The notes: generated by a model not told the origin, from the letters alone. A DNA stretch of 64,000 nt from Trichomonas vaginalis G3 (GCF_026262505.1 NC_067204.1:8651797-8715796); one strand, 5' to 3'. Positions 10,980-21,354 are shown, counted from the first letter of the stretch. Program-made: numbers and translations.

Positions 10980-11140
10980 TTTTTATTCCTCTTCGACAAC
11001 ATCTCTCTTTCCATCATTACTGCATAACCGCATTTTCTCAGTTTTAGTGGTTTGTTATTTTTAACATGTTCTTGCATCATTTTTATCATTTCCTCCCTTG
11101 TTATGATTCGTGGTAAATTTTGAGCTTGTGGGGTATCCAT
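10976..11140 (-). CDS. Short Maverick 1 ORF (54 aa)
   Basis: Starts MDTPQAQNLPRIITREEM and ends KRNKN; basic, with no recognised domain. Support comes from the local promoter style (TTTTATATAA directly before the ATG on the minus strand) and from neat tail-to-tail packing against the 90-aa gene. It could be a small DNA-binding protein, but this is only suggested by its charge. Confidence 0.45.
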   Translation of the reverse strand: MDTPQAQNLPRIITREEMIKMMQEHVKNNKPLKLRKCGYAVMMEREMLSKRNKN

Positions 11141-11233
11141 TTATATAAAAATAAAATTTTGTTATCAGTTATTTTATCATCATTTTATTAAGTTCATCTT
11201 TAGTTAATTTGAATGATAAGAAAATTTATTTTT

Positions 11234-11448
11234 GAATAACTGAAGGTGTCACCATGTCACCATGTGTCACCAGGTTAATTAACTTCTCTTAAAAATGATG
11301 ACAACATGACATTTTGACAACAGGTACGAAAGGAGGAAGGCATTTATGTCTTACATTTTTGAAGAACTGAAGGTGTCACTACGTCACCATGTCACCAGGT
11401 TAATTAACTTCTCTTAAAATTACTGACAACATGACATTTTGACAACAC
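11234..11448. repeat. Two direct repeats beside the primase-helicase
   Basis: Two copies of an ~88-base unit (11234-11323 and 11360-11448) contain iterated GTCACCAT, the palindrome GTTAATTAAC, and ACAACATGACATTTTGACAA. A third copy lies inverted at 13871-13958 on the far side of the primase-helicase gene. Candidate origin or regulatory iterons, or the ends of a mobile cassette. Confidence 0.75.
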
Positions 11449-11484
11449 AGCAGGATTAATGCAAAAATAAATTCAAATCATACT

Positions 11485-13797
11485 TTATAAAGCTTCATTT
11501 ACGGGTATTTCATCATCAGTAAATGAATCCTCATTATCGTTTGGTTCAACCTGTTTATATAATCCTTTCATTTCTTCTTTCAAAACATAACACCATGTTT
11601 GTTTACCATCTATTCTTCTATGTTTCCTATCACATTTATCCTTAATACTCATTTGAAAGTTTTTGTCTTTCATGTCTGATGGTTTGTAGAATAGAGCATT
11701 TTTACACGTCATACCTACACACAATTCATCATAATGTGTATTTATCCATACATCTAAAGGATTTGTTGATAATTCTATTAAATCTTGTTTGGCTTCAGTC
11801 ATCGGTATGATTCGTACATTAAATGATGAAAGGTCGTAATTGATAAAATACGTCAGTAAATTATCATAAAATTCCTTTGTGCATGAATTCATCAAATTCT
11901 TGAAGTAATCAAATTGACCCTTGAATTTACCATTAACTCTTAAAACTACGTATCTTCTGTCTCCAACTTCAATTTTGACAGGGTAGACGTTATTAGTTAC
12001 GAAAATGAAGTTTGTAACATTCTAAGCAGTTCTTCTGGGTTGATTCTTTTCATTAATTCTAATCTCATTATCCGTAATAATTGATTTCAAAGCGTTGAAG
12101 TTTGCGAGTCTATCTTCACCTACATTCTTGAGTTCATTAAGTACAAGAAACATTTTATTCTCAACTACTGAATTGAAATTACCCGTTAGCTCACTTATTT
12201 CGGTAATGTTTTTACATGAATAACCAGCGAGAAGTTCAGAAATAATGTCTGTAAATCTGTTTTTACCTGTTCCCTGAAGTCCTTTCAAAATAATTGCTGT
12301 TTCATTCTTGATTCCGGGATGTTGAATCATTGATGCAATCCAGCCGAGAAGGTATTTATACACTTCATCGTTATTATCACAAATGGCTTCTTTAATGAAA
12401 TTCATAAACATCTCAATTTTTGGGTAATCTGGTTTTTCGAGAACGTTGTATTTATAACCCTGAAACGTTGAGCAAACATCTGGAGAATCAGATTTAAAGC
12501 AAACACCCTTAACGGTTAATGAAGACAATTGATTTAGTAGTACATCCCATGCTGTTATTGTTTTACCTTCTTCTTTAAATAATTTAATCATTTTGAGTGA
12601 CTCTTTCATGTTTGATTGAAGAACGAATGATATTTGATTCATTTTGTCGTGGATATTATAGTCCTTTTGAATGAAGTATTTGTTTCCACAATCTACAAAA
12701 CGGATTACACGTGATAAATCCTCAATTACTTCAGAACTGTTTTTATACTGATGATTTTCAGCCTTGCGTCTAATATCTGTTATCAAGAATGAATCATCAA
12801 GTTTTATATCAAATGTTATTTTTGGCTTACGTAATAAAGGTAAAACGTATTCATCATAATATTCCTTTTGATATAGTTTTAGAATCTTCACTAAAACAAA
12901 TGGAGAAGTCATTAAATGTGCATATCTACTACGTGCTTTTTCAAAATTACTTTTTGCATTTTCAGTTAAGCTGCAGAAGTTATAAACGTTATCGTATGCT
13001 TCATTAATTAAATGATTAGGTAACAAATTAATTGCTTGAAACAGTGTGAATAATGTAACTTCTTTTTCTAAATTCATGTTTCCACCACCATTATGTACTT
13101 CAAAATCACTGATGCCATCAACTATGCTCTGGGCAAGTTTATCGTCAATGTTTACATCTTTGTTTTCATTCATGATAGTCTTTATTTCTTCGTTCTTCTG
13201 TTCAACTCTTACCTTAATATTCAAATCATTTAATATATCGTTTACGGTTCTAGTTAATGTTGAATCATAACTTCCGCGAATGAATGAGTATGTACTGATT
13301 GGTTCTGTTGCATTCTTGCGAACTCTTGAATCAGCCATAACCACCAATGAACGCTTTGAATCATCAATAGAAGTCATGATATCGATATCATAATCATTGC
13401 AGGAATAACATTTAATCATTCTGTTCGAAACTGCATAGAAGAAATTAGTGTTACAATAAATGTGAAGACCTCCTGAAGCAGTTTTAACGATAACATCTTT
13501 ATCCGAAAGTTTTGATAGAATGTCTTTTCTAACCGTTTCTTTAAGTTCATCATTGTATGATTTATTGATATCGACATCTATAATCGTTAAATTTGATATT
13601 TTATTTACTAATAAAGCCATACCAGTTTTCCTTCCTCTTCCTCCATCGTGTTTGAGGTAGTTATGTAAATCAATCTTGTTTTCACCAATTCTTTCGTTGA
13701 GGGTTTTAGTTTCTGCCGTAACTAATTCCTCAGCTAATAAATCAATAACTTTTTCATCAGAAACGATATAGTTGCTGTTGTTGTTTGTTGCTGTCAT
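11485..13797 (-). pseudogene. Primase / superfamily 3 helicase region, broken
   Basis: Replication protein with an N-terminal primase-polymerase-like domain (IDVDIN near residue 74, then VKTASGGLHIYC) and a C-terminal SF3/D5-type helicase (Walker A GLQGTGKN near residue 505, Walker B FLVLNELKN, then IITDNEIRINEK). This is the layout of primase-helicases of virophages and large DNA viruses. Polintons usually manage with protein-primed PolB alone, so its presence is notable. The gene reads leftward, is flanked by inverted repeat copies, and has about one or two breaks near its 3' end. Confidence 0.8.
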
Positions 13798-13870
13798 TTA
13801 TATAGGAATAAAAAATAAAAATAATTTTAAAACTAACTTTATTTTTGGACTGCATCAAATTTCCGGGAAT

Positions 13871-13958
13871 GTTGTCAAAATGTCATGTTGTCTCATTTTT
13901 TCAGAGAAGTTAATTAACCTGGTAGCACATGGTAACATGGTAACACCTTCAGTTATTC
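13871..13958. repeat. Inverted third copy of the primase-flanking repeat
   Basis: Reverse complement of the units at 11234-11448: GTTGTCAAAATGTCATGTTG, then AGTTAATTAACCTGG, then iterated GGTAACATG. It lies upstream of the primase-helicase start, so the gene is enclosed by inverted copies. Confidence 0.75.
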
Positions 13959-13997
13959 AAAAATGCTTCATTATTGAATAACCTAAAATCATTAACG

Positions 13998-14069
13998 ATA
14001 AAATATATTTCTGCAGTTCATCCATTACTTCATTACCTAATTAATTACAGACATAAAATATATTTAGTT
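13998..14069 (-). other. Conserved non-coding block shared with Maverick 2
   Basis: On the minus strand this ~70-base stretch matches 49296-49366 closely, including AACTAAATATATTTTATGTC, TTAATTAG and GGATGAACTGCAGAAATATA. No reading frame is conserved between the copies. It sits 3' of the fibre gene here and 3' of the integrase in Maverick 2. Confidence 0.75.
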
Positions 14070-14084
14070 CATTCGGTAAGCCTT

Positions 14085-14133
14085 GACCCAAAGGTCTGGG
14101 CTCAAGCGCGTTCATTGAACGCGGTACCATGCG
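14085..14133. repeat. Paired hairpins at the fibre 3' end
   Basis: GACC-CAAA-GGTC is followed by CGCGTTC-ATT-GAACGCG. The second hairpin contains the fibre stop codon. The architecture recalls the double-hairpin repeats elsewhere in both Mavericks, though the sequence differs. Confidence 0.5.
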
Positions 14134-15440
14134 AATACAGTCACAAATGGTGGCATATAATCTTTACCCAAGCCTGTTGGATTTGTTGTGAAAGTGTGTG
14201 AATGATTTCCTGTGGTTCCACAGAAAATACCTGCGCCTGAATCTACTGGGTCACTTGAAATATCATATCTATTCATTCCCTGTCTATCTGAACCTGCTGC
14301 AAGATTTGTAAAACCTCTTTTTGTTATTGAATGTGTATGATTACCTGTTGTGTTTGTCGTTCCTGTATGAGTGTGCGGTGGAAGGTTTGCTTCTTTAATT
14401 TTCTTCGAACCTCCTGTTTGCTTTGAATATCTAGCACAGTATAAGAATTTATCTACAATCTGCTTCCACATACCAAAACCTAAAACTGTTGCTGGATTTG
14501 TTGAGTTCATTGACGTATAAATAGAACCAACAGGATATAATGTTTGAAGTATTTCATTTTTCATGCTTGTAATCACATCATTTACTTCCGACTTCTTTGC
14601 ATAATTTTCATCTACATAAGTTTTATCTGCTTTAAGGTCTAAACATCCTGAAACCCATCCTGTATCAGCTTTAACTTTAAAAGTCTCCGATGTCCATTCA
14701 TGATACCATTCAACCTTTTCTTTAATTTCATTATCTTTTTCATCAACATAAGTTTTATCTGCTTTAAGGTCTAAACATCCTGAAACCCATCCTGTATCAG
14801 CTTTAACTTTAAAAGTCTCCGATGTCCATTCATGATACCATTCAACCTTTTCTTTAATTTCATTATCTTTTTCATCAACATAAGTTTTATCTGCTTTAAG
14901 GTCTAAACATCCTGAAACCCATCCTGTATCAGCTTTAACTTTAAAAGTCTCCGATGTCCATTCATGATACCATTCAACCTTTTCTTTAATTTCATTATCT
15001 TTTTCATCAACATAAACCAAATTTGCCTTCTTCATTAACTCACTATCCACATATTCCTTATCCACCTTCTTCATTATGTCGTTTAGGAAACCTTCTATGA
15101 ATTCCTCATTTAAATTAAATCTTCCAATCTTCAAAACTTTAGGAAATGCATTTAATGCGTAATATCTCTGTTCTTCTGGTGGAATTGATGTTATATCATC
15201 CGTTATTCCTTTAATTTTGAATTCATAAATAAAATTTCTTTTATATTTGATATCACTGCACCACCTTTGCAAACGAATTCGAAAACGGTCATTTTTCAAT
15301 ACTATCTCCAAATCTCCATATTTTAACCTTTGCGTTTGTTCTGCCGTCTTTGAATTATATGCATATATGGCGTATGTAATGGTCTGAAGGACCTGGGCGC
15401 TTTGCGCCTTAAGTTGTTGTGGTTGCTGTTGTTTAATCAT
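14112..15440 (-). CDS. Fibre / tail-collar-like protein
   Basis: A 442-aa protein probably forming a virion spike for attachment. The C-terminal head matches the phage tail-collar style: LYPVGSIYTSMNSTNPATVL, GFGMWKQIVDKFLYC, LPPHTHTGTT, NHSHTFTTNPTG and final FAWYRVQ. Residues ~140-275 contain three near-identical 44-aa repeats. Codons ~9-20 come from a type II double-hairpin repeat. The head is close to that of the Maverick 2 fibre at DNA level, unlike the rest of the two proteins. The frame is uninterrupted. Confidence 0.8.
   Translation of the reverse strand: MIKQQQPQQLKAQSAQVLQTITYAIYAYNSKTAEQTQRLKYGDLEIVLKNDRFRIRLQRWCSDIKYKRNFIYEFKIKGITDDITSIPPEEQRYYALNAFPKVLKIGRFNLNEEFIEGFLNDIMKKVDKEYVDSELMKKANLVYVDEKDNEIKEKVEWYHEWTSETFKVKADTGWVSGCLDLKADKTYVDEKDNEIKEKVEWYHEWTSETFKVKADTGWVSGCLDLKADKTYVDEKDNEIKEKVEWYHEWTSETFKVKADTGWVSGCLDLKADKTYVDENYAKKSEVNDVITSMKNEILQTLYPVGSIYTSMNSTNPATVLGFGMWKQIVDKFLYCARYSKQTGGSKKIKEANLPPHTHTGTTNTTGNHTHSITKRGFTNLAAGSDRQGMNRYDISSDPVDSGAGIFCGTTGNHSHTFTTNPTGLGKDYMPPFVTVFAWYRVQ
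14618..15013 (-). repeat. Three tandem 132-bp units in the fibre gene
   Basis: Period 132 bases (44 codons), with starts near 14618, 14750 and 14882. The copies are almost identical, so the expansion is recent. Each unit encodes a segment beginning ADKTYVDEKDNEIKEK, probably a shaft repeat that lengthens the fibre. Confidence 0.9.
15381..15410 (-). repeat. Double-hairpin repeat, type II, in fibre
   Basis: GGCGC-AAA-GCGCC and GGTC-CTTCA-GACC, translated QLKAQSAQVLQT, the same frame as the integrase copy at 9503-9534. Confidence 0.6.
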
Positions 15441-15464
15441 TTATTATGATTTAAAAATAAATAT

Positions 15465-16088
15465 TTAATCCGTTATCTCATCAGCTATTTTCTCTATTTG
15501 AAATTGCCATAATATTTCATTCATAAATTCTAAATCACAATCAAATAGGTCAGTTATTCTAAATTTAATATTTGATAAATCTTTTGAATGAAGAATAAAT
15601 GAATTCCCGGATAATTGAAACGGATATGATAAAGAAAATGTGTTTAAGTTGATGGATAAAATGTTTTGTATTGATGGGTAAGAGTTAGGGTCTAATGTTT
15701 GATGTGAAAATCTCATTGGGGTATTAACTTTATCACATTTGATTAAAATGAAATTGGAACCAGTGTCAGAATACAAAAACATCCCAACATCTTTTTCAAA
15801 ATTTAATATCCCCAACAATGAACGAAGATGAGGAGTACAAAATTTAATTTTCAGCTGGAATTTAATAAGGTTATTTATTTCATCAAGTTCAAAAAGTTTA
15901 TCAGGTTTTGATTTAAAATTTTCTTCATACCATACGATAAATGATTCATTTAAATAACTTAAAATCATGTAATATACCCATTTCGCTATCACATTTATAT
16001 ACATATCATACGTTTTTTCAAGGTCATCTTTAATAAATGATATATAATCTGAAGGGTCTAAAAGAATGGGATTAAATTTACCACTCAC
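15465..16088 (-). CDS. Candidate minor capsid protein, Maverick 1
   Basis: A 207-aa protein lying between the fibre and other virion genes. The second half is beta-rich, with a final pattern (SNIKFRITDLFDCDLEFMNE, then WQFQIE) resembling the end of single jelly-roll penton/minor capsid proteins of Polintons. A counterpart lies in Maverick 2 at 44455-45219, likewise next to the fibre. The role is inferred from position and pattern only. Confidence 0.5.
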   Translation of the reverse strand: MSGKFNPILLDPSDYISFIKDDLEKTYDMYINVIAKWVYYMILSYLNESFIVWYEENFKSKPDKLFELDEINNLIKFQLKIKFCTPHLRSLLGILNFEKDVGMFLYSDTGSNFILIKCDKVNTPMRFSHQTLDPNSYPSIQNILSINLNTFSLSYPFQLSGNSFILHSKDLSNIKFRITDLFDCDLEFMNEILWQFQIEKIADEITD

Positions 16089-16669
16089 AGAAACGAGAGT
16101 AACATTATAAATTCCGCTAACTGTTAAATTTAATTCACAGTTATATATTCGAAATAATATTGATAATTGACATTTTTATTACGATTAAAAATATGGTAAA
16201 GCGTTATTTTCCAGTGATAAATAAACTAGAATAAGATTACCTCAAGAATTCATAAATTCAACGAATAAGAAATTCATCACATGTTATAAATTTTAGTGTT
16301 TTCAGAAAATATGAGTCAGTGTCATATTCATCAACAGGTTATATTTCACTTCATTCAAATTTAGTTCAATCAAACCCATATAATGACCATTTCATAAGAT
16401 TTTCAGATGGTATTAAAAATGTAATTGATAGATTAAAATATGAACAGATTGACAATATCGAATTTTTGGAATTTGGTTTTTAAAATATCCCGATGGAAAA
16501 AAGATTGAAGTTAAAGATAAAGCTGATACTATAACAAAAACAATTACAATGACCGATCCGGATAGTGGGGACAAAAAGAAATAAAACAAACGATAGAAAC
16601 TGGTGAAAGGTCAATTATTATTGATTATGATTCAAAGGATTATTATTCGATAATGTTAATGCTTGAATA
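16089..16669 (+). other. Decayed coding traces in Maverick 1
   Basis: Rightward reading traces (for example YESVSYSSTGYISLHSN and PDGKKIEVKDKADTI) suggest the remains of a small gene with no usable start. I could not assign it to a family. Nothing else is seen in the stretch. Confidence 0.35.
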
Positions 16670-17341
16670 TTAAATAGCCTTAACAAAGAATTTTTCAAGT
16701 GATATTTTATATTCATCAACTATTTTATTATAAATATCATTATATGTTAAATGAAGTTCAGTTGTTGTTCCGTTCTTTGATATCTTAATTGTGCTAATAT
16801 CCTTTATAGGATTTATTTTTGCAACTGTTCCGCAGCATGAAACCTCATCATCTATGAAAAATTGAATCTTAACGTCTGAATCTTGAACATCACAAAGAAT
16901 GGCGATAATGTGAATTAATGATTCATAAAGTAAAATAATTAAACCGGATTGGTCAATTAAATTTATTATTGAATCATAATTATTAATTATTATATCACGG
17001 TAAATTTTCATTAATTCAGAATTAATGTCTATTTTATATGGGTTCTCGATGTTTGATGAAAGAGGTGGGGGGTATGTTGGATAAGTGGGAATTTCAACAG
17101 GTTCTTTACCGGGTTCAGATAAAATGATTGGGTCTCCATTCTCATGGTTTTCTTCATTCTCCTCCTTTTTCGGTAAGTCACGAGTTAATAAATTTGGTTG
17201 AGTTGCTGACCTTGTTAATTCAGGGCTAACATTAACTTTAACATTTTGAATAATTCGTGATTTATCATCATTTACGTTATAACCAACCGTAATCTCTGCT
17301 TTTGCGTTAGTGTTCTTTTGACTAGTGAAACGTCTTCTCAT
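16670..17341 (-). CDS. Conserved Maverick protein with CCG motif, copy 1
   Basis: A 223-aa protein with a proline-rich middle (PTYPTYPPPL) and a folded C-terminal half with VSCCGTVAKINPIKDISTI. The Maverick 2 protein at 43586-44200 has the same arrangement with IECCG, so the family is conserved across diverged Mavericks. Function unknown; its place in the capsid block suggests a virion or assembly role. Confidence 0.55.
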   Translation of the reverse strand: MRRRFTSQKNTNAKAEITVGYNVNDDKSRIIQNVKVNVSPELTRSATQPNLLTRDLPKKEENEENHENGDPIILSEPGKEPVEIPTYPTYPPPLSSNIENPYKIDINSELMKIYRDIIINNYDSIINLIDQSGLIILLYESLIHIIAILCDVQDSDVKIQFFIDDEVSCCGTVAKINPIKDISTIKISKNGTTTELHLTYNDIYNKIVDEYKISLEKFFVKAI

Positions 17342-17372
17342 TTATATTCGAATAAAAAATATATTTAAACTT

Positions 17373-18272
17373 TTATTTTGCTGGAACTTTTGAATCTATT
17401 ATTCCCTGTATTTGTTCATGAAGTTGATTTTTAGCTGTTTCATTGTAATTAATAGACCTAATATATTCATTAATTGCATTCTTATAATCATCTGATTTCT
17501 CAAATTTTCTTTTATCTGATTCCTTAACTAAATCATAAGTTAAACCTCGTTGCTGATATAATGGTTTCTTAATTAAATCTTTGAATGATTGAGATAAAGC
17601 ACCCGATGCAATTCTTGCTACTATAATTGGTTGGAATTGCTGTTTAGGTTCATCTTTAACATTTGCGAAAACTGGATCGAATAAAGCAACTTTAAAGAAT
17701 TTCTTAGCTGAAATTTCAGGTCTAATATTTGCATATTGACCATCAAACTGGTTAGAATATCGTGGTAATCCATCCGGTCCCTCTTCAATAGCATTTAATT
17801 CTTCATTGAAATAAGAATATGGATTATGACGGTATGAATTAATTGGACCATTTTCACCTTCTCCAATGTATTGTTTAACAGCTTTTCCATTTTCATCAAA
17901 TTGCATAGGATAACGTTCATTATATGCTTTACGTTTAGGATAATCAGTTATAGTTAACTTGTAACCATTTATGACTTTAATATTTCCTTGACCATCAGTA
18001 ACGAAAACTTCATTTATACCATCAGGTTTTCCATTTGGACCCGTAATGTCTGCTTCGTGTGCTTCCCAATTTGGACCTTGACGTTTGGCATATGCTTGAG
18101 CTTCTGGTAATGTTAAAACGATTCTCATTTGTTTAACATCTTTTTGAAGACCAGCAACAATATGAACTAATTCTTTCATTCCATCAAGAACTTTCATAGT
18201 TCTATTATATGCACCCTTTTTGTTTGTCCCTTGTTTTAATGGAACCTGTAGAAGATTTGCTATTTCTGTCAT
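17373..18272 (-). CDS. Conserved virion-type protein, Maverick 1
   Basis: A 299-aa protein with a distinctive central motif ([20 protein letters not shown], then [18 protein letters not shown] and [14 protein letters not shown]). I recall similar motifs in Polinton-type and other large DNA virus proteins, but I cannot name a function. It lies between the CCG-motif protein and the packaging ATPase in the same orientation, which fits a structural or packaging role. The frame is whole. Confidence 0.5.
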   Translation of the reverse strand: MTEIANLLQVPLKQGTNKKGAYNRTMKVLDGMKELVHIVAGLQKDVKQMRIVLTLPEAQAYAKRQGPNWEAHEADITGPNGKPDGINEVFVTDGQGNIKVINGYKLTITDYPKRKAYNERYPMQFDENGKAVKQYIGEGENGPINSYRHNPYSYFNEELNAIEEGPDGLPRYSNQFDGQYANIRPEISAKKFFKVALFDPVFANVKDEPKQQFQPIIVARIASGALSQSFKDLIKKPLYQQRGLTYDLVKESDKRKFEKSDDYKNAINEYIRSINYNETAKNQLHEQIQGIIDSKVPAK

Positions 18273-18312
18273 GTTTAATTATAAATAAAAAATAAAAATT
18301 AATTATAAAAAG

Positions 18313-19138
18313 TTAATCAAATTTAACACCTCCTTTATTTAAATCAACTATTATTTTTCCATGTTCACCTAATTGCTGATATTGTGTGTAAAGTTCATTA
18401 ATGCTCATTGGTAAATTCACTTGATAAAGCATAACGTTCAACTGTTGACGACTAAACCCACTGAAAATGAAAAGGGTTGATAGATTTGATTTAATGTTTG
18501 TGCTTAATGCTTTGAAATATTGAACAGCCATAAAGAATGAACACTGAATGTGTCGACATTGAGTTAATAACTGATTAAAATATGATTTCTCATTTGTTAT
18601 TAGTTTTGATTTCACTGCATCATCTAGAAAAATGAGTGAATAAAAATTCTCTATCAAAATTTGAAATAGAAAGTGTTTCAAATAATTCATCCCGTTGTTT
18701 ATCAATAATTTTATCCTCTAATCCTTGCTTCTTGATTGTATTATATAATTCTTTATACATTAAAAAGTTTTTTAAATAATCTTCTGCTTCTTCTTGTGAT
18801 AAATAAATAATTGGAATTTTGATTAAATGCTTTAAAGATTCAAATGTATCATCTGAAGGTGAACCTGAACGGTTGATATAAATTAACACATGTGAATAGG
18901 GGGAAGTGTTAGCAATAATGATAATTTGTTTTAATATCGTTAATGTTTTACCTTTATTCTGTTTACCAATTGCTGCAGTGATTGAATTTAAGTAACATTC
19001 AGAATATGGAATTTTCATTAATTTTTCCTTAGATAGAGCATTTCTATTATCACTCAATGCTTCATTAATCATATCATCTATGTATGTATTATATACTCCT
19101 GCTAATTCTTCATAAGGGGTGGATGAATTTAAATCCAT
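18313..19138 (-). pseudogene. FtsK/HerA-type genome-packaging ATPase, broken
   Basis: Motor that would pump the element's DNA into capsids. A Walker A-like GKQNKGKT is in the first half and a Walker B-like SLIFLDDA later, followed by SFFMAVQYFKAL, resembling the sensor region of viral A32-type ATPases. It lies directly downstream of the major capsid gene in the same orientation, the usual Polinton neighbourhood. About one break. Confidence 0.8.
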
Positions 19139-19162
19139 TTAATCAAAAATAAATTTATAATT

Positions 19163-20803
19163 TTAAACATTTCTATTCATCAATATTTCATCATATGAAC
19201 TTCTATACTGTGGTGGTGTACCTGTTGGATGATATTTCAAACCTTCGTCCGGTGTCCATGTCCAATATGTAGTCCTAGTAAACCAAACCTGAGGAGGATT
19301 TGTCACCTTTGAACAGTAAGTGTCATTTTCACCCTGAATGATTGGATAAGCTTTCACTTGTACTGTAACTTGCGAGTTGAAAGTTTCTAATCCATCAAAG
19401 AATATACCCGCTCCATCACGTTGAACTGGAATAGTGCATAAGAATGAAGTTTGGTCTTTCCATGTTCTAGCTAATGGCGTGCCATCATCTGCATTCAGTG
19501 GTCTAGTTAATGAGTCCTCGTATTCTTCCGTGCATTCATTCACTCCATCTAAATCAGAAGCTTGAAGCATACGTGTAAAGAATATGTCGCCCACTGTGGT
19601 CATCGCTTGATCGGGGAAGTTTCTGGAATCTATAGTGACCTGAAGACCTCGAAGCATTGGATTTTCTAAAACTGTTCTTTGCATTGCATTCTTCGGAAAT
19701 GTTAACACAACATCTGTAACATTATGAAGAGCGTATGAGAAATCTGAGCTAATACCTTCAGGAGTGATGCAACCTCCATTTAGTGAACGAACGTCAATAT
19801 GTTGAGCTGGAATCATGAATGGATCTTCCTTACTGAATAAACGTGGTATTGCTTTAACTGATTCTTCAATTAAACCGTATCCTGGTGTAATGCATTTATC
19901 CTCTAAAACTTCCATCTTTGTGCATGAAATAATAACATCATCAACTGTTGCGTCAGCAGATGTAGCGGCTAAGCTTGTAATTAATTTGGCAGGAAGTCCG
20001 ATTTGTTGGAATTTGCGATCATATTTATAAACATGATTCATAATCTTTTCATAATTTTCATCAGTTATCTTTTCATAAACGTAATTTTGTAAATCAGCAA
20101 CTCTTAACGGGTCAACCTGACAAAATACTAAAGTATCCCTGAAAACATAATATTTAAGAATGATATCACCAAATGATTTAGGATAATCATCGAACGCCTG
20201 AAATGCTAACAAATCATTTACCGGAATAATCATATCAAAAGTGACATCAACTTCTTCATTTGCTCTCTTGAAAACTTCTGAAGGGTCAATATATTTACCA
20301 CATACTGAGTTATCATATTTTTGAACATTATTATATAACGAATGAACAAACTTTTTAACTTTCCTTTCTGATTTCGGTTTATATGTTGCAAATGCGAAAG
20401 ATTCACGGGCGCAATCCATCTGAAGATAACCGGCATCACCTCTTTCAGTTTCTACTTCTAATTGTTTAAAGCTTTGATTTGATGATTTGTAACCAACGAA
20501 TAAACGCATGCATTTAAAAGCGGCATCACATGTGAAAGCTTTATTTGAAACAAGAGTTGCTTTAACTTTGCGTTTAATATATGTGTCACCTAATTGGTTC
20601 ACATCATGAGCCGGATTTGTAATTCTTAAATGAGTTTGTTTATCATCAAAATATGGAGCATCAGAGTCATAGCATGAACTTTCAAGTTCTCTATAATATC
20701 TTCTACCGTCATTCTTTGCGAATATTTCATTTATCTTTTCGAATGAATGAAATACATTTCCATTAATCGGTTTAGTGTTTGGCACTAAATAGTTAGTCGT
20801 CAT
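19163..20803 (-). CDS. Major capsid protein, double jelly-roll, Maverick 1
   Basis: A 546-aa protein forming the capsomer trimer of the presumed virion. It has the expected length, the dominant position at the head of the leftward capsid block, and beta-rich segments such as TFDMIIPVNDLLAFQ and ITPGYGLIEESVKAIPRL. Identification rests mainly on length, position and overall pattern, since these proteins diverge quickly; it resembles the Maverick 2 capsid (58156-59726) only weakly. The frame is whole. An A/T-rich promoter-like tract precedes the ATG. Confidence 0.7.
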   Translation of the reverse strand: MTTNYLVPNTKPINGNVFHSFEKINEIFAKNDGRRYYRELESSCYDSDAPYFDDKQTHLRITNPAHDVNQLGDTYIKRKVKATLVSNKAFTCDAAFKCMRLFVGYKSSNQSFKQLEVETERGDAGYLQMDCARESFAFATYKPKSERKVKKFVHSLYNNVQKYDNSVCGKYIDPSEVFKRANEEVDVTFDMIIPVNDLLAFQAFDDYPKSFGDIILKYYVFRDTLVFCQVDPLRVADLQNYVYEKITDENYEKIMNHVYKYDRKFQQIGLPAKLITSLAATSADATVDDVIISCTKMEVLEDKCITPGYGLIEESVKAIPRLFSKEDPFMIPAQHIDVRSLNGGCITPEGISSDFSYALHNVTDVVLTFPKNAMQRTVLENPMLRGLQVTIDSRNFPDQAMTTVGDIFFTRMLQASDLDGVNECTEEYEDSLTRPLNADDGTPLARTWKDQTSFLCTIPVQRDGAGIFFDGLETFNSQVTVQVKAYPIIQGENDTYCSKVTNPPQVWFTRTTYWTWTPDEGLKYHPTGTPPQYRSSYDEILMNRNV

Positions 20804-20872
20804 TTATTAATAAATAAAAAATCAAAATTAAAAGATGAAAATGAATTTTTAATTTTGATGAAATAATCAACT

Positions 20873-21088
20873 ATGGCTGCAGGTATATTTAAGAAACTGT
20901 GGGATAAAGTAAAAAGAGGAGCGAGTAAAGTTTGGGAAACATTGAAGAAGGGGGCAAATCGGATATTTAAGAATAAAGAAGCAATTAGTGACGTTGCTGA
21001 ATCAATAACACCAAAAGCTGCCCCAATAAGAGAAGTTTTAAATAAAGGAGAAAAAATTTATCAAAGACTACAACCGATACTAAGATAA
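20873..21088 (+). CDS. Amphipathic virion-type peptide A
   Basis: A 71-aa protein beginning MAAGIFKKLWDKVKRG, a strongly amphipathic cationic helix, followed by a second helix. The leftward neighbour (21118-21354) starts MAAGFFKKLWDGIKKA, so the two share an N-terminal module and face each other tail to tail. Such peptides resemble membrane-active capsid proteins (adenovirus pVI-like); that role is inferred. Confidence 0.55.
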   Translation: MAAGIFKKLWDKVKRGASKVWETLKKGANRIFKNKEAISDVAESITPKAAPIREVLNKGEKIYQRLQPILR

Positions 21089-21117
21089 AAATAATTTTAA
21101 AATAATTTATTTTTCCA

Positions 21118-21354
21118 CTATCTACCTCCTATTTTATTAAGTATTCCTTCAGCAATTCCACCAATTGCGTTACCTGCTTGTGCTCCCATCGCCGGATTAC
21201 CTGCTTTAGTACCTAATACACCACCTATGATAGTTCCTGCCGTTTTCGCTACTGGTGCCAAAAAGTTTGCAATGGGTTTAATAATCTTTTTATGAACCCA
21301 ACCCGCAGCTTTCTTAATTCCATCCCATAATTTTTTAAAGAATCCTGCCGCCAT
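21118..21354 (-). CDS. Amphipathic glycine-zipper virion-type peptide B
   Basis: A 78-aa protein with an N-terminal cationic amphipathic helix (MAAGFFKKLWDGIKKAAGW) and a C-terminal glycine/alanine zipper (GTIIGGVLGTKAGNPAMGAQ). It is convergent with peptide A, which has the same first residues. A membrane-inserting role during entry is plausible but not shown. Confidence 0.6.
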   Translation of the reverse strand: MAAGFFKKLWDGIKKAAGWVHKKIIKPIANFLAPVAKTAGTIIGGVLGTKAGNPAMGAQAGNAIGGIAEGILNKIGGR

